A DNA stretch of 64,000 bases from Clostridium sp. BSD9I1. GTDB lineage: Bacteria; Bacillota; Clostridia; Clostridiales; Clostridiaceae. The DNA is taken from contig NZ_FYAM01000023.1 of NCBI RefSeq assembly GCF_900185645.1, positions 1 through 64,000 of the forward strand, written 5' to 3'. Below are positions 56,930 to 64,000 of this stretch, piece after piece. Each line of letters opens with the position of its first letter. The stretch's first letter is position 1. The position numbers were made by a program, and so were the translations under genes. A model generated the notes under the pieces. That model worked only from the letters and a program-made list of their open reading frames with translations, ran no database searches and was not told the DNA's origin.

Positions 56930-57250
56930 TTAGCAGTAGCTGCTAGATTTTTTAATAACAAAGTTACTTCCTAATTTTACTATTTCAGTAGGGCCAACAA
57001 TGCGAGCAAGTTTTTCTTCTATGACAAATTTCACACCATCTTTTTCTACAGTTATATCATCTTGCTGCTGCTCATCCAGAACAACATTTAAATTAGGGCC
57101 TCCTCAGCCAAAACCAGCCATATTAACTCTCACAGCGCTTTTATTTGAAGTACTTAAGGCTTCTTTTAAGTCTATTAATACTTCTGGTTTAACTACAACG
57201 TTAAATGTAGGTGGTTCTTTATGTCCTTTAAATAAAGAAAATAAACCCAT
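56930..57250 (-). CDS. HesB/IscA-like protein with an in-frame TGA, probable selenoprotein
   Basis: 106 codons from the ATG at 57250, which follows AAAGGAGGTTAAATTAAT, to TAA at 56930. The only interruption is TGA at codon 49 (57104-57106), in NMAGFG-TGA-GGPNLNVVLDE. In the IscA/HesB fold this is the conserved Cys of the GFGCGGP motif, and HesB-like selenoproteins with Sec here are a known family. A SECIS-like hairpin begins 17 bases after the TGA. Both halves are otherwise open and family-like (VEKDGVKFVIEEKLARIVG; C-terminal KKSSSYC). Alternatives are a nonsense mutation or sequencing error. The expected role is iron-sulfur or selenium-dependent redox chemistry. Confidence 0.85.
57066..57086 (-). 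promoter_or_regulatory. Bacterial SECIS element candidate
   Basis: On the minus strand, TGTTGTTC and GAGCAGCA pair over all 8 positions (two G-T) around the loop TGGAT, which has G at its second position. The loop lies 25 bases after the TGA, inside the 16-37 base range reported for bacterial SECIS elements. Confidence 0.7.
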
Positions 57251-57542
57251 ATTAATTTAACCTCCTTTATAGTGGTTATATTATTAGGATACCAAAAAAC
57301 ACATAAAAATAGACAAGAAAATTTCATATATATAATTAAATAAAATTTGCTTTTTTATTATAAATCCCAGGTCTAATTAATGAAACCTTAGGCATGCCAA
57401 TTTTAATCATACATACTAGAATGTACTTTAAGGAATAATAATAAAGCAAAGACAATTAATAAAATATAAAAATAATATAAAATATGCAAAAATTAAAGCT
57501 GAAAACTTACAATTGTTAATGTAGAAAGGCAGGTAATTTACT

Positions 57543-57749
57543 ATGTTTACTGGTGTAGTTAAATGGTTTAACAATGATAAGGGATATGGGTTTATATCTG
57601 CAAATGATGGAAGAGACGTGTTTGTACATCATATGCAAATAAAAGAAAAAACCCATGATAAGGACTTACACGAAGGTGAAGAGGTAATGTTTGATGTTGT
57701 AGAAAAGGAAAAGGGTCCAGCAGCAATTAATGTACAAAAAATTGAATAA
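57543..57749 (+). CDS. Cold-shock protein
   Basis: 68 residues, single OB fold with KGYGFI (RNP1) and VFVHH (RNP2). It is a paralogue of the gene at 19.4 kb but only moderately similar, with an acidic region KTHDKDLHEGEEVMFDV. The ATG follows AAAGGCAGGTAATTTACT. An AT-rich leader of about 100 bases lies upstream. It is followed by a clear terminator. Confidence 0.94.
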   Translation: MFTGVVKWFNNDKGYGFISANDGRDVFVHHMQIKEKTHDKDLHEGEEVMFDVVEKEKGPAAINVQKIE

Positions 57750-57761
57750 GTAATTTTAGAT

Positions 57762-57791
57762 AAAAACTTCGTAAAACTTACGAAGTTTTTT
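57762..57791 (+). terminator. Terminator after the second cold-shock gene
   Basis: AAAACTTCGTAA / TTACGAAGTTTT stem with a 3-base loop and T tail. Confidence 0.88.
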
Positions 57792-57964
57792 ATAAAAGTA
57801 AGGTAAATTTATAAATAAGCGTTGCTCAATTTATTTAACAACATCAGACTTAAATGAATATCATATAGTAATCTATTTTAAATCACTTATTAACTTATCT
57901 TATGGAATCTCCATTTTATTTTATGATTTAAGGGTAAAAAGTGTTACACTGTGGAAAAATAATA

Positions 57965-57993
57965 TTGACAAGGAAAGTGTGGGTATATATTTT
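57965..57993 (+). promoter_or_regulatory. Putative sigma-A promoter
   Basis: TTGACA, 17 bases, TATTTT, upstream of the DUF3793 gene. The -35 is perfect; the -10 may instead be the TATATT two bases earlier. Confidence 0.4.
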
Positions 57994-58042
57994 ACCATAA
58001 TTAATAATGAAGTTCATTATCAATTATAAAGGAGTAGAAATT

Positions 58043-58681
58043 ATGTGCAAAAGAGATGAAGTAGAATATATTAAAACTTTTAATAAAGAAGATTTGCTAT
58101 ATGTTACAATAAGCTATCACATTGCTCCAAGTATATTAGAAGATAAGCCCTCCACAATGTTGACTTTTAGTAAAGATGATAGAGATTTATACAAGCTTTG
58201 GAAGAAGTATGGAAATGAATATATTAAGCTTATGGATATAGAAGCATTTGAATTAGCAGAAGATGATAAGAAATGTACAGTTTTGTTTTATGAAAAAGAA
58301 AAACTAGAAAAGATTATTTTTAATAATGAAAATATGCAGTTTTTAAAAAACTTTGGGTATAATAACTTTTATAATTTAACTAAGTATTTAAATCACTTGA
58401 GAGATAGATTTAAGGTGTGTTGCCCTCATGAAATGGGCATATTTTTAGGGATTCCATTAAAAGATGTTCAAGTATTTATTTGTGGAGAAAACAAAGATTG
58501 CTTATTATGTGGATACTGGAAGGTATATTATAATGAAAAGGAAGCAAGAGACACATTCATAGCTTATGATAAGGCAAAGGAAAAGGTCATAGATTTTATA
58601 AAAACTTATGATAAAATGGATGTTAAAAAATTTAAGAAGTTTATGGAACTTCAAAGAAAAAATTCATTATTTGTACATTAA
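58043..58681 (+). CDS. DUF3793 protein
   Basis: 212 residues from the ATG at 58043, which follows AAAGGAGTAGAAATT. CCPHEMGIFLGIPLKDVQVF and the later CGYWKVYYNEKEA are the hallmark stretches of the clostridial DUF3793 family. Several Cys (CC, C, CLLC) could bind metal. The function is unknown. It is 55 bases before lgt, possibly co-transcribed. Confidence 0.87.
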   Translation: MCKRDEVEYIKTFNKEDLLYVTISYHIAPSILEDKPSTMLTFSKDDRDLYKLWKKYGNEYIKLMDIEAFELAEDDKKCTVLFYEKEKLEKIIFNNENMQFLKNFGYNNFYNLTKYLNHLRDRFKVCCPHEMGIFLGIPLKDVQVFICGENKDCLLCGYWKVYYNEKEARDTFIAYDKAKEKVIDFIKTYDKMDVKKFKKFMELQRKNSLFVH

Positions 58682-58736
58682 TATATGATATAATAATAAG
58701 CTGTATAAGAAAAGGACATCTGAAGGGGGAATTAAA

Positions 58737-59492
58737 ATGAATCCAATAGCGTTTAATATTTTTGGGTTGGATGTACGATGGTATGGGATATTTATTGCTA
58801 CAGGTATACTTATTGGAGTTATATTTTCAAAGTATACGTGTAAGTTAAAAAGTATAGATTACGAAAAGATGCAAGATATAGTATTTATTGCACTTCCTTT
58901 TGCTATTATTGGAGCCAGGCTATATTATGTATTATTTAATTTGAATGATTATGATACACTCTTTGAGGCTATTAACATACGAGAGGGAGGGCTCGCAATA
59001 CATGGAGGAGTAATAGGTGCATTCTTATCTGCATGGATTTATACTAAAAATAAAAATTTAAGCTTCATAAAATATGCAGATGCAGCAGTACCATGGCTGA
59101 TTTTTGCTCAAGCATTAGGCAGATGGGGAAACTTCTTTAATGGAGAAGCACATGGGGGTGAGGTAACTTATGAGTTTATAAGTAGATTTCCTCAATTTAT
59201 TCAAAAGGGAATGTTTATAGAAGGAAGTTATTATCATCCTACATTTTTGTATGAGTCACTGTGGAATTTGATGGTATTTTTCATTTTAATATATTTGCTC
59301 AAAAGAAAAAGTAAGGATGGAGTGGTTTTAGCTACATACATAGGCATGTATTCTTTAGCAAGATTCTTTATTGAGGGGCTTAGAACAGATAGCTTAATGT
59401 TTGGACCTATAAGAATTGCCCAACTTGTAAGCCTTATAGGAATACTTGCCTCAATTGTAATTTTAGTAATCATAAAAAGACGAACAGAGTAA
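58737..59492 (+). CDS. lgt: Prolipoprotein diacylglyceryl transferase
   Basis: Adds diacylglycerol to the lipobox Cys of prolipoproteins, in the cytoplasmic membrane. 251 residues with seven membrane helices. The signature GRWGNFFNGEAHG carries the essential Arg, Asn and Glu; RWYGIFIATG, GGLAIHGGVIGA and SLARFFIEGLRTDSL are also conserved. The ATG follows AAGGGGGAATTAAA. Its substrates in this window would include the three lipoproteins with LSGC or LLGC-type lipoboxes. Confidence 0.96.
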   Translation: MNPIAFNIFGLDVRWYGIFIATGILIGVIFSKYTCKLKSIDYEKMQDIVFIALPFAIIGARLYYVLFNLNDYDTLFEAINIREGGLAIHGGVIGAFLSAWIYTKNKNLSFIKYADAAVPWLIFAQALGRWGNFFNGEAHGGEVTYEFISRFPQFIQKGMFIEGSYYHPTFLYESLWNLMVFFILIYLLKRKSKDGVVLATYIGMYSLARFFIEGLRTDSLMFGPIRIAQLVSLIGILASIVILVIIKRRTE

Positions 59493-59590
59493 TACAGTGA
59501 TTATTTTAACTATCAGTTATAAAGATAACTTTTTAGTTATTTTATACAGTAGAAATTCTACTAGGGATTAGCGAATAGAGACTACATATT

Positions 59591-59621
59591 AAAAAGGAAA
59601 TTGCAATGCAATTTCCTTTTA
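59591..59621. terminator. Bidirectional terminator between lgt and the lipoprotein gene
   Basis: GGAAATTGCA / TGCAATTTCC stem flanked by AAAAA and TTTT. The minus-strand gene ends at its right edge. Confidence 0.85.
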
Positions 59622-60251
59622 GTGTATTATTCCTTCTTTTTTCATGTAATCTTCTAGCTTCTTTCCAGAACTTTTAAGAAAATCACTATATTTATCATCA
59701 AATTTTAATTGGGTGTCAGCTATTTTTTGCACATCTTCACTTTGAAGAGACTTATCACTCAGCTTAGTTGTCATATCTTGTAGGGTGTTTTGATCTGTAG
59801 AATTTAAGGAATTCAAATCAGTAATAACATACCAAGATCCATTTTTATTAAGTAAATTTAAAAATTCAAAATCTAGCTTTTCTTCTTGAATATTACTCAT
59901 TGAAGTTTTAAAGGAGCAAAGGGCTACAGAAAGAGTGTCTCTTTTATCAATTGCATGTATGAGATTTAAAGATACTTTTTTTATATCATAAGCTTTAGAT
60001 TTTGCATTTAACAATTTAATACTTGTAGTTTCAGAAGGATATATAGATGATTTGAATTCTTCTGAGTCGGTATCTAATTGATACATATAGTAATTTTTGA
60101 TTGCTTCTTCAGGAGTAGTATTTTTAACAACAACTATAGAGTCTTTAGTTTTTTCTTCTATGGTATTAGTGGTTCCTGATTTTGTACTACAGCCTAAAAG
60201 CAGAAATATAGTTGCTGCTGAAATAACACATATACTTAAAAGTTTTTTCAT
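59619..60251 (-). CDS. Hypothetical lipoprotein
   Basis: 210 residues from the ATG at 60251, which follows AAAGGTGGTGTGAAA. Signal KKLLSICVISAATIFLLLGC ends at a lipobox Cys near residue 21. The mature part is polar, with ATTPEEAIKNYYMYQLDTDS-like content including PEEAIKNYYMYQLDTD, resembling the NTF2-like or DUF4878-type domains of small secreted proteins. Upstream frame extension to 60332 runs into element D and is rejected. Element D begins 14 bases upstream of the start, so any promoter must lie inside the element. Confidence 0.8.
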   Translation of the reverse strand: MKKLLSICVISAATIFLLLGCSTKSGTTNTIEEKTKDSIVVVKNTTPEEAIKNYYMYQLDTDSEEFKSSIYPSETTSIKLLNAKSKAYDIKKVSLNLIHAIDKRDTLSVALCSFKTSMSNIQEEKLDFEFLNLLNKNGSWYVITDLNSLNSTDQNTLQDMTTKLSDKSLQSEDVQKIADTQLKFDDKYSDFLKSSGKKLEDYMKKEGIIH

Positions 60252-60265
60252 TTTCACACCACCTT

Positions 60266-61034
60266 TTAGAAATATTACGACGGTTTTTAATGCTCTGTGT
60301 TGCATAGAATTCTCATCTAGGAAGACGTTCATTTCGCTAAAAACAGCTAATATTTATAAATTAAAAATTCCTAAACCTCCTAAACTCGCTGTTGCTCAGA
60401 CAGTAGGAGGTTCTTAACGGAATTTTTAATTTATAAATAAAGCCGTTTTAAAGCTTATTCAATGTCTTCTACGATGAGAATTATATACTCTCAGAGCATT
60501 AAAAGGTTCTTCATATGAACTGCTGAAGGAAGAAATTCAGCTAACTGAATTTCTAAGATGTTTTAGGAATTAGCACATAAAGATCTTTTAGGACGACAGT
60601 CCTTAACGGTACAAGAACTTACACTAAATAAAAAAATTTACAAGCTAAAGATAAGGGAGTACTATAAAAAATAGAATACTTAATATCTTACGACCTATCG
60701 GTCTGCGGGCTTATTAGCCCTTTTATAAGTGTCAATTTAAAGGAAATTTCGCCAAAGCGAAATTTCTTCCTTCAGCAGTATACATAAAGATATTTTTAAT
60801 GTTGAATTTAGTATGAGATTTGCATTGTAGAAGGCTTTGAACAAGTAATTAGAAGCTCTTTATTTATGAATTTAAAGCACCGTAAAGAACTTTTTACTGT
60901 CTGAGCGACAGCGAGTTTAAAAAGTTTAGGTGCTTTAAATTCACAAATATTAGAACTTCTTTACGTAGTGAACGCCTTCCTAAATGCAAATCCCATATGG
61001 AAGATTCAACATTAAAAACGTCGAAGTATCCTTA
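60266..61034. repeat. Composite repeat element D (hairpin module - inverted core - hairpin module)
   Basis: The most complete copy. Left module 60266-60505, apical stem CCTCCTA (60376) / TAGGAGG (60404); core 60520-60778, inverted relative to elements A and C, bounded by CTGCTGAAGGAAGAAATTC and its complement, with GACC / GGTC (60692) and GGAC / GTCC (60591); right module about 60788-61030, apical stem CTTTTTA (60890) / TAAAAAG (60918) around CTGTCTGAGCGACAG. No ORF is convincing. The right end supplies the stop codon of the aminopeptidase gene. Confidence 0.88.
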
Positions 61035-62264
61035 AAATGACCAATTTCCATTTTTAAATACAGGTATTTCTCTGTTGTCATAAGTTACACCTGTAATTTC
61101 TAAATCAGATGTTCCTATCATAAAGTCCTCATGTACTAAAGAGTTGTTAACTCCTGCCTGATTTAATTCCTCTTCACTCATATTCTCACTGTTCTTCAAG
61201 CATACAGGGTAAGCCTTTCCAATGGCTAAGTGACATGAAGCATTTTCATCATATAATGTATTAAAGAATACTATATTAGAATTTGAAATAGGTGAATCAT
61301 AGGGAACCAATGCAACTTCACCTAAATAGTGGGAGCCTTCATCTGTTTCTACAAGACTTTTTAAAGAATCATAGCCTTCTTCTGCTTTGAAATCTACGAT
61401 TTTTCCATCCTTAAAAGTAATAGAAAAGTTTTCAACTAAATTCCCATTACAATTTAATGGCTTTGAACTTACAACAGTGCCGTTTACCCCTGTTTTCAAT
61501 GGAAGAGTAAATACTTCTTCTGTAGGCATATTCGCAATAAATTCAACACCATCTTGAGTTTGGTCGGCTCCACCAAGCCATATATGATCTTTTGGAAGCT
61601 CTATCTTTAAATCTGTTCCTATAGAATTTTTGTAATATAAGTATTTAAAATTATAATCATTTAATACTTTCATATTTTTTTCTAAGTTCTTTTTATGTTC
61701 TTCCCATGCTGCTACAGGATTCTCTTTATCAACTCGAACAATTGTAAATATAGCATCCCACATTTTTTTAATAGCTTCTTCGGTAGAAACTCCTGGGAAA
61801 ACTTTTTTGGACCAAGCTTCAGTAGGAACGGATACTATAGACCAACTATTTTTATTACTCATAAGTCTATCACTATATTCTTTTAATGCTATTTTTCTAG
61901 ATTTTTGAAATTTAGCTATTCTTTCAGGGTTCACGTCCTTCATAACTTCAGGATCAGATGCAGATATACTTAAAAAAGCAGCACCTTCTCTTGCATAGGA
62001 AGTATAAAATTCCTTTTGCCACTTAGGTACTATATCAAATATTTCATCAGGAGCTTTTATATATCTTATTTTGGAGAAAAGCTCATCATTCCAATTCATA
62101 ACTACATCTTTAGCACCAGCTTCAAAAGCTTCTTCAGCAATCAGTCTTGCAAAAGGTGCACACTCAATAGGAGAATTTAAAATTAAAGTTTGCCCCTTTT
62201 GAATGTTTACACCAACCTTTACTGCCAAGGCAGCATATTTTTTAAGTATTTCATTGTTTACCAT
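61032..62264 (-). CDS. M29-family aminopeptidase (AmpS/PepS-like)
   Basis: 410 residues. Metal-binding and catalytic region in the C-terminal half: SFKVE-type Glu in DFKAEEGYDSL, YLGEVALVPYDSPI, ENASCHLAIGKAYP and NSLVHEDFMIGTSDLEI carry the conserved Glu, His and Asp ligands of M29 peptidases. The N-terminal domain begins LKKYAALAVKVGVNIQKGQ. It removes N-terminal residues from small peptides in the cytoplasm. The start follows GGAAAGGAGTATGTAA. Its TAA stop overlaps the terminal TCCTTA of element D. Confidence 0.92.
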   Translation of the reverse strand: MVNNEILKKYAALAVKVGVNIQKGQTLILNSPIECAPFARLIAEEAFEAGAKDVVMNWNDELFSKIRYIKAPDEIFDIVPKWQKEFYTSYAREGAAFLSISASDPEVMKDVNPERIAKFQKSRKIALKEYSDRLMSNKNSWSIVSVPTEAWSKKVFPGVSTEEAIKKMWDAIFTIVRVDKENPVAAWEEHKKNLEKNMKVLNDYNFKYLYYKNSIGTDLKIELPKDHIWLGGADQTQDGVEFIANMPTEEVFTLPLKTGVNGTVVSSKPLNCNGNLVENFSITFKDGKIVDFKAEEGYDSLKSLVETDEGSHYLGEVALVPYDSPISNSNIVFFNTLYDENASCHLAIGKAYPVCLKNSENMSEEELNQAGVNNSLVHEDFMIGTSDLEITGVTYDNREIPVFKNGNWSF

Positions 62265-62284
62265 TTACATACTCCTTTCCTGTG

Positions 62285-62342
62285 TGATTTATAGAAATTT
62301 ATAATTTCATTATAAATCACCACATCTCAATTCATTGAGATG
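62285..62342 (-). repeat. 58-bp two-hairpin repeat, copy 2
   Basis: Read on the minus strand it starts CATCTCAAT / ATTGAGATG (loop GA), then TGATTTATA / TATAAATCA around GAAAT / ATTTC, the same length and layout as copy 1 at 23735. It lies in the leader of the aminopeptidase gene, 20 bases upstream of its start codon. Confidence 0.75.
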
Positions 62343-62358
62343 CTCTATTAATTATTAT

Positions 62359-62856
62359 TTATATTAAAGTTTTTTCATAGCAATAAAAAGTTCCTTCTTT
62401 TCCACTAAAGGTAACTTCTCCAACAAAGTTATATCCGCATCTTTCAAATAAGTTTTGAGCTTTTGTATTTAACGAATTTGTATCTATTTTCATGTAGTTT
62501 ATACCTTTTTCTAGTGATAAGAGTTCTGCAAATTTCATAAGTTCTAACCCAATACCGCATCCTCTGAATTTAGGATTAACTGCCATTCTATGAACTATCA
62601 TGGAAGGCTTTTTTAAAGACCAAGGTAAAGTATTATATTCTTCAGGTTCATCAAAATTTATACATGCAACTCCAGCAACTTCGTTATTACTCTCACAAAC
62701 GAAAAGCTCTCCATTATATATATCATTTTTAAAATCTTCGTTTCTAGGATAATTTTTATCCCATTGAAAGTTATTATATGAATGCATATCAGATATAGCT
62801 ATATCTACAATTCTTGAAATTTCTTCAATGTCTTTTAAATGTGCTTTTCTAACCAA
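62359..62856 (-). CDS. GNAT-family N-acetyltransferase
   Basis: 165 residues. The start is taken as TTG at 62856, preceded by AAAGGCGGGATACTAAA; an upstream ATG at 62910 would add a Tyr-rich tail without a site. VRKAHLKDIEEISRIVDIAI, the acetyl-CoA loop VNPKFRGCGIGLELMKFAE and FERCGYNFVGEVTFSGKEG give a complete GNAT fold. The acceptor is unknown. The copy-2 hairpin repeat lies just downstream of its stop. Confidence 0.88.
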   Translation of the reverse strand: MVRKAHLKDIEEISRIVDIAISDMHSYNNFQWDKNYPRNEDFKNDIYNGELFVCESNNEVAGVACINFDEPEEYNTLPWSLKKPSMIVHRMAVNPKFRGCGIGLELMKFAELLSLEKGINYMKIDTNSLNTKAQNLFERCGYNFVGEVTFSGKEGTFYCYEKTLI

Positions 62857-63005
62857 TTTAGTATCCCGCCTTTTATAATAAAAAATATATTTCCTATTAT
62901 AATACCACAATTTAGAAAAGAGAGTACAATTTTCTTGAAAATAGTACTTAAAATTGATAATTTCAAATACTTTAATATTATAGAAAGTTAAAAGAGGGGA
63001 AGGGG

Positions 63006-63866
63006 ATGAATGATAAAGAAGATAAATCTAAGAATAAGAGTGATTATGGTATTAATGAACTTAAGCAGTATTTAGAAAAGTATATAAAAGCATTAAAAAG
63101 CAAATTAATTCGCATGGATTATGAAATAGAAGCAAAAAAGACAGAACTTATAAAGATATTAAAGGAACAAAAGTCGCTAAAAAAGAATTTATCTAAAGTA
63201 AAAATACATCCTTTAAAAAAAGATTTAATAATAGATACAAAAACTGAAAATATAAATAATTGCACAAAACTATGGAGTATTGATTATATAGGAAAAGGTA
63301 ATAAAAAGTGCAAGAAATGTCAGGAGGAGCTATATTTAGATATTGTATGGCTTGGATTGTTTAAAAATAAATATGAACAAAGTACTTCAGCGTTTATAGA
63401 ATGTCCTGTTTTATATTGTACAAAATGCAAACTTTATTATATAAATAATATATTCAAAAAAGAAATTCAAAAGAAAATAGGGAAAAACGTTATAAAAATA
63501 GGTACGCCAAAGGAAAATGAGATTAAGCCTAACGATAATGTAAACATAGAAAGAAAATTATATAAAGAAGATGGGAACAAAGATAATTTGACAAAGGATA
63601 ATGCCTATTTTGATAGCTTAAATAAGAAAAGTGAATTATATAAGCTAGGATACAATGTATCTAAATTAAATAAAGAAGAAAGAAAACAGATACTCTTGTA
63701 CAAGGCTATTCCAGAGCTTGGTATTGATAATATATTGAGTCTTTTAAATTATCTTGTAGAGCTGAGAAAAAATAATAAAAGATATGTTAAAGCTGTGGCG
63801 GCATGGAAATGTGATATAGAACTATTAGAAAAACATAAAAGGGGAGAAGAGGTAAATGGCTCGTGA
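63006..63866 (+). CDS. Hypothetical protein with coiled coil and zinc-ribbon-like Cys pairs
   Basis: 286 residues, not recognised. Residues about 15-70 form a lysine-rich coiled coil (LEKYIKALKSKLIRMDYEIE). Residues about 95-150 hold KCKKCQEELY and, 40 residues on, YCTKCKLYY, two CxxC knuckles as in zinc ribbons. The C-terminal half is helical and basic. It begins after AAAGAGGGGAAGGGG. It overlaps the next gene by 11 bases. A role in nucleic-acid or protein binding is possible. Confidence 0.75.
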   Translation: MNDKEDKSKNKSDYGINELKQYLEKYIKALKSKLIRMDYEIEAKKTELIKILKEQKSLKKNLSKVKIHPLKKDLIIDTKTENINNCTKLWSIDYIGKGNKKCKKCQEELYLDIVWLGLFKNKYEQSTSAFIECPVLYCTKCKLYYINNIFKKEIQKKIGKNVIKIGTPKENEIKPNDNVNIERKLYKEDGNKDNLTKDNAYFDSLNKKSELYKLGYNVSKLNKEERKQILLYKAIPELGIDNILSLLNYLVELRKNNKRYVKAVAAWKCDIELLEKHKRGEEVNGS

Positions 63867-64000
63867 TAATGAGAAAGTATATGAGTCCATAGATAGGCTT
63901 TTAAATGATATAAGAGATATATTAGATATTATTTTAAAAGAATTAGCAAGGAAAAGAAAGCACTTGGAGTATCTAGAAAAAAGAATAGACGTAGAAGGCA
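63856..64000 (+). CDS. Hypothetical coiled-coil protein (partial, cut by window end)
   Basis: ATG at 63856, overlapping the upstream stop by 11 bases and preceded by GGGGAGAAGAGGTAA. The 48 visible residues start MARDNEKVYESIDRLLNDIR, then ELARKRKHLEYLEKRIDVEG, predicted helical coiled coil. The frame is open to the window end. It is probably in one operon with the preceding gene; no function can be assigned. Confidence 0.65.
   Translation, partial: MARDNEKVYESIDRLLNDIRDILDIILKELARKRKHLEYLEKRIDVEG

Noticed and set aside
56985-57260. Plus-strand reading frame of 86 codons starting at 57000
   Set aside because: It is antisense to the HesB-like gene, has no ribosome site, and its sequence is explained by the open minus-strand frame.
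60251-60332. N-terminal extension of the lipoprotein to the upstream ATG at 60332
   Set aside because: The extra residues are encoded by element D and would destroy the lipoprotein signal; a good ribosome site lies before 60251.
23672-61034. CRISPR array or IS200/IS605 element as explanation of the repeats
   Set aside because: There are no regularly spaced short repeats with unique spacers, and no transposase or TnpB frame lies inside or beside any copy.

Overview
The window is AT-rich DNA from a spore-forming, low-GC Firmicute, most likely Clostridium in the strict sense. Evidence: strong GGAGG-type ribosome binding sites with frequent TTG starts, two small acid-soluble spore protein genes, a spore-coat transglutaminase, a clostripain-family protease, typically clostridial DUF1576 and DUF3793 proteins, T-box and TPP riboswitches, and a likely selenocysteine-encoding gene. 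The species cannot be named from what is visible.

Layout. 1-600: the 3' end of a 16S rRNA gene that runs into a terminator with no 23S gene after it, then an acetyltransferase relic. 0.6-11.7 kb: arginine biosynthesis (carA-carB-argF, an aminotransferase, divergent argD-argB and argC-argJ) with tandem ARG-box-like sites; the set leads from glutamate to citrulline. 11.8-16.9 kb: acetamidase, a spore protein, and an amino-acid ABC transporter behind three tandem T-box riboswitches whose specifier reads TTC (Phe). 17-30 kb: exonuclease, APC permease, cold-shock protein, a second spore-type protein with a sigma-G-like promoter, recQ, an amidohydrolase, a pentapeptide-repeat protein, MBL hydrolase, ArsR-type regulator and Nudix hydrolase. 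30-42 kb: clostripain-like protease, GNAT, an HTH/DUF2157/GDYXXLXY operon, aspartate 4-decarboxylase, TauE exporter, tgl operon, nitroreductase and DUF1576 protein. 42.3-46.3 kb: a free-standing ncRNA candidate (possibly 6S RNA), then a TPP riboswitch controlling tenA and a ThiXYZ-type pyrimidine transporter. 46-55 kb: small membrane proteins, M24 peptidase, a broken tetR, a chemoreceptor, hemerythrin, MgtC and a glycosyltransferase. 55-58 kb: a thiol-redox group (msrB, trxA behind a CsoR/CstR-like palindrome, a second thioredoxin, and a HesB/IscA-like gene with an in-frame TGA). 58-64 kb: DUF3793, lgt, a lipoprotein, an M29 aminopeptidase, GNAT and two unknown coiled-coil or zinc-ribbon proteins.

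The most unusual content is a family of non-coding composite elements at about 23.67, 30.31, 36.85 and 60.27 kb. Each has one or two long-hairpin modules of about 240 bp. In three of the four, a conserved core of about 270 bp lies next to or between them. Stems in both modules vary by compensatory changes between copies, so they look like selected RNA or single-stranded DNA structures. The element ends fall on or beside the stop codons of neighbouring genes. A second, 58-bp two-hairpin repeat occurs twice, once inside one of these elements. The other strong candidate for something overlooked is the HesB-like selenoprotein at 57 kb, with a SECIS-like hairpin placed 17 bases after the TGA.
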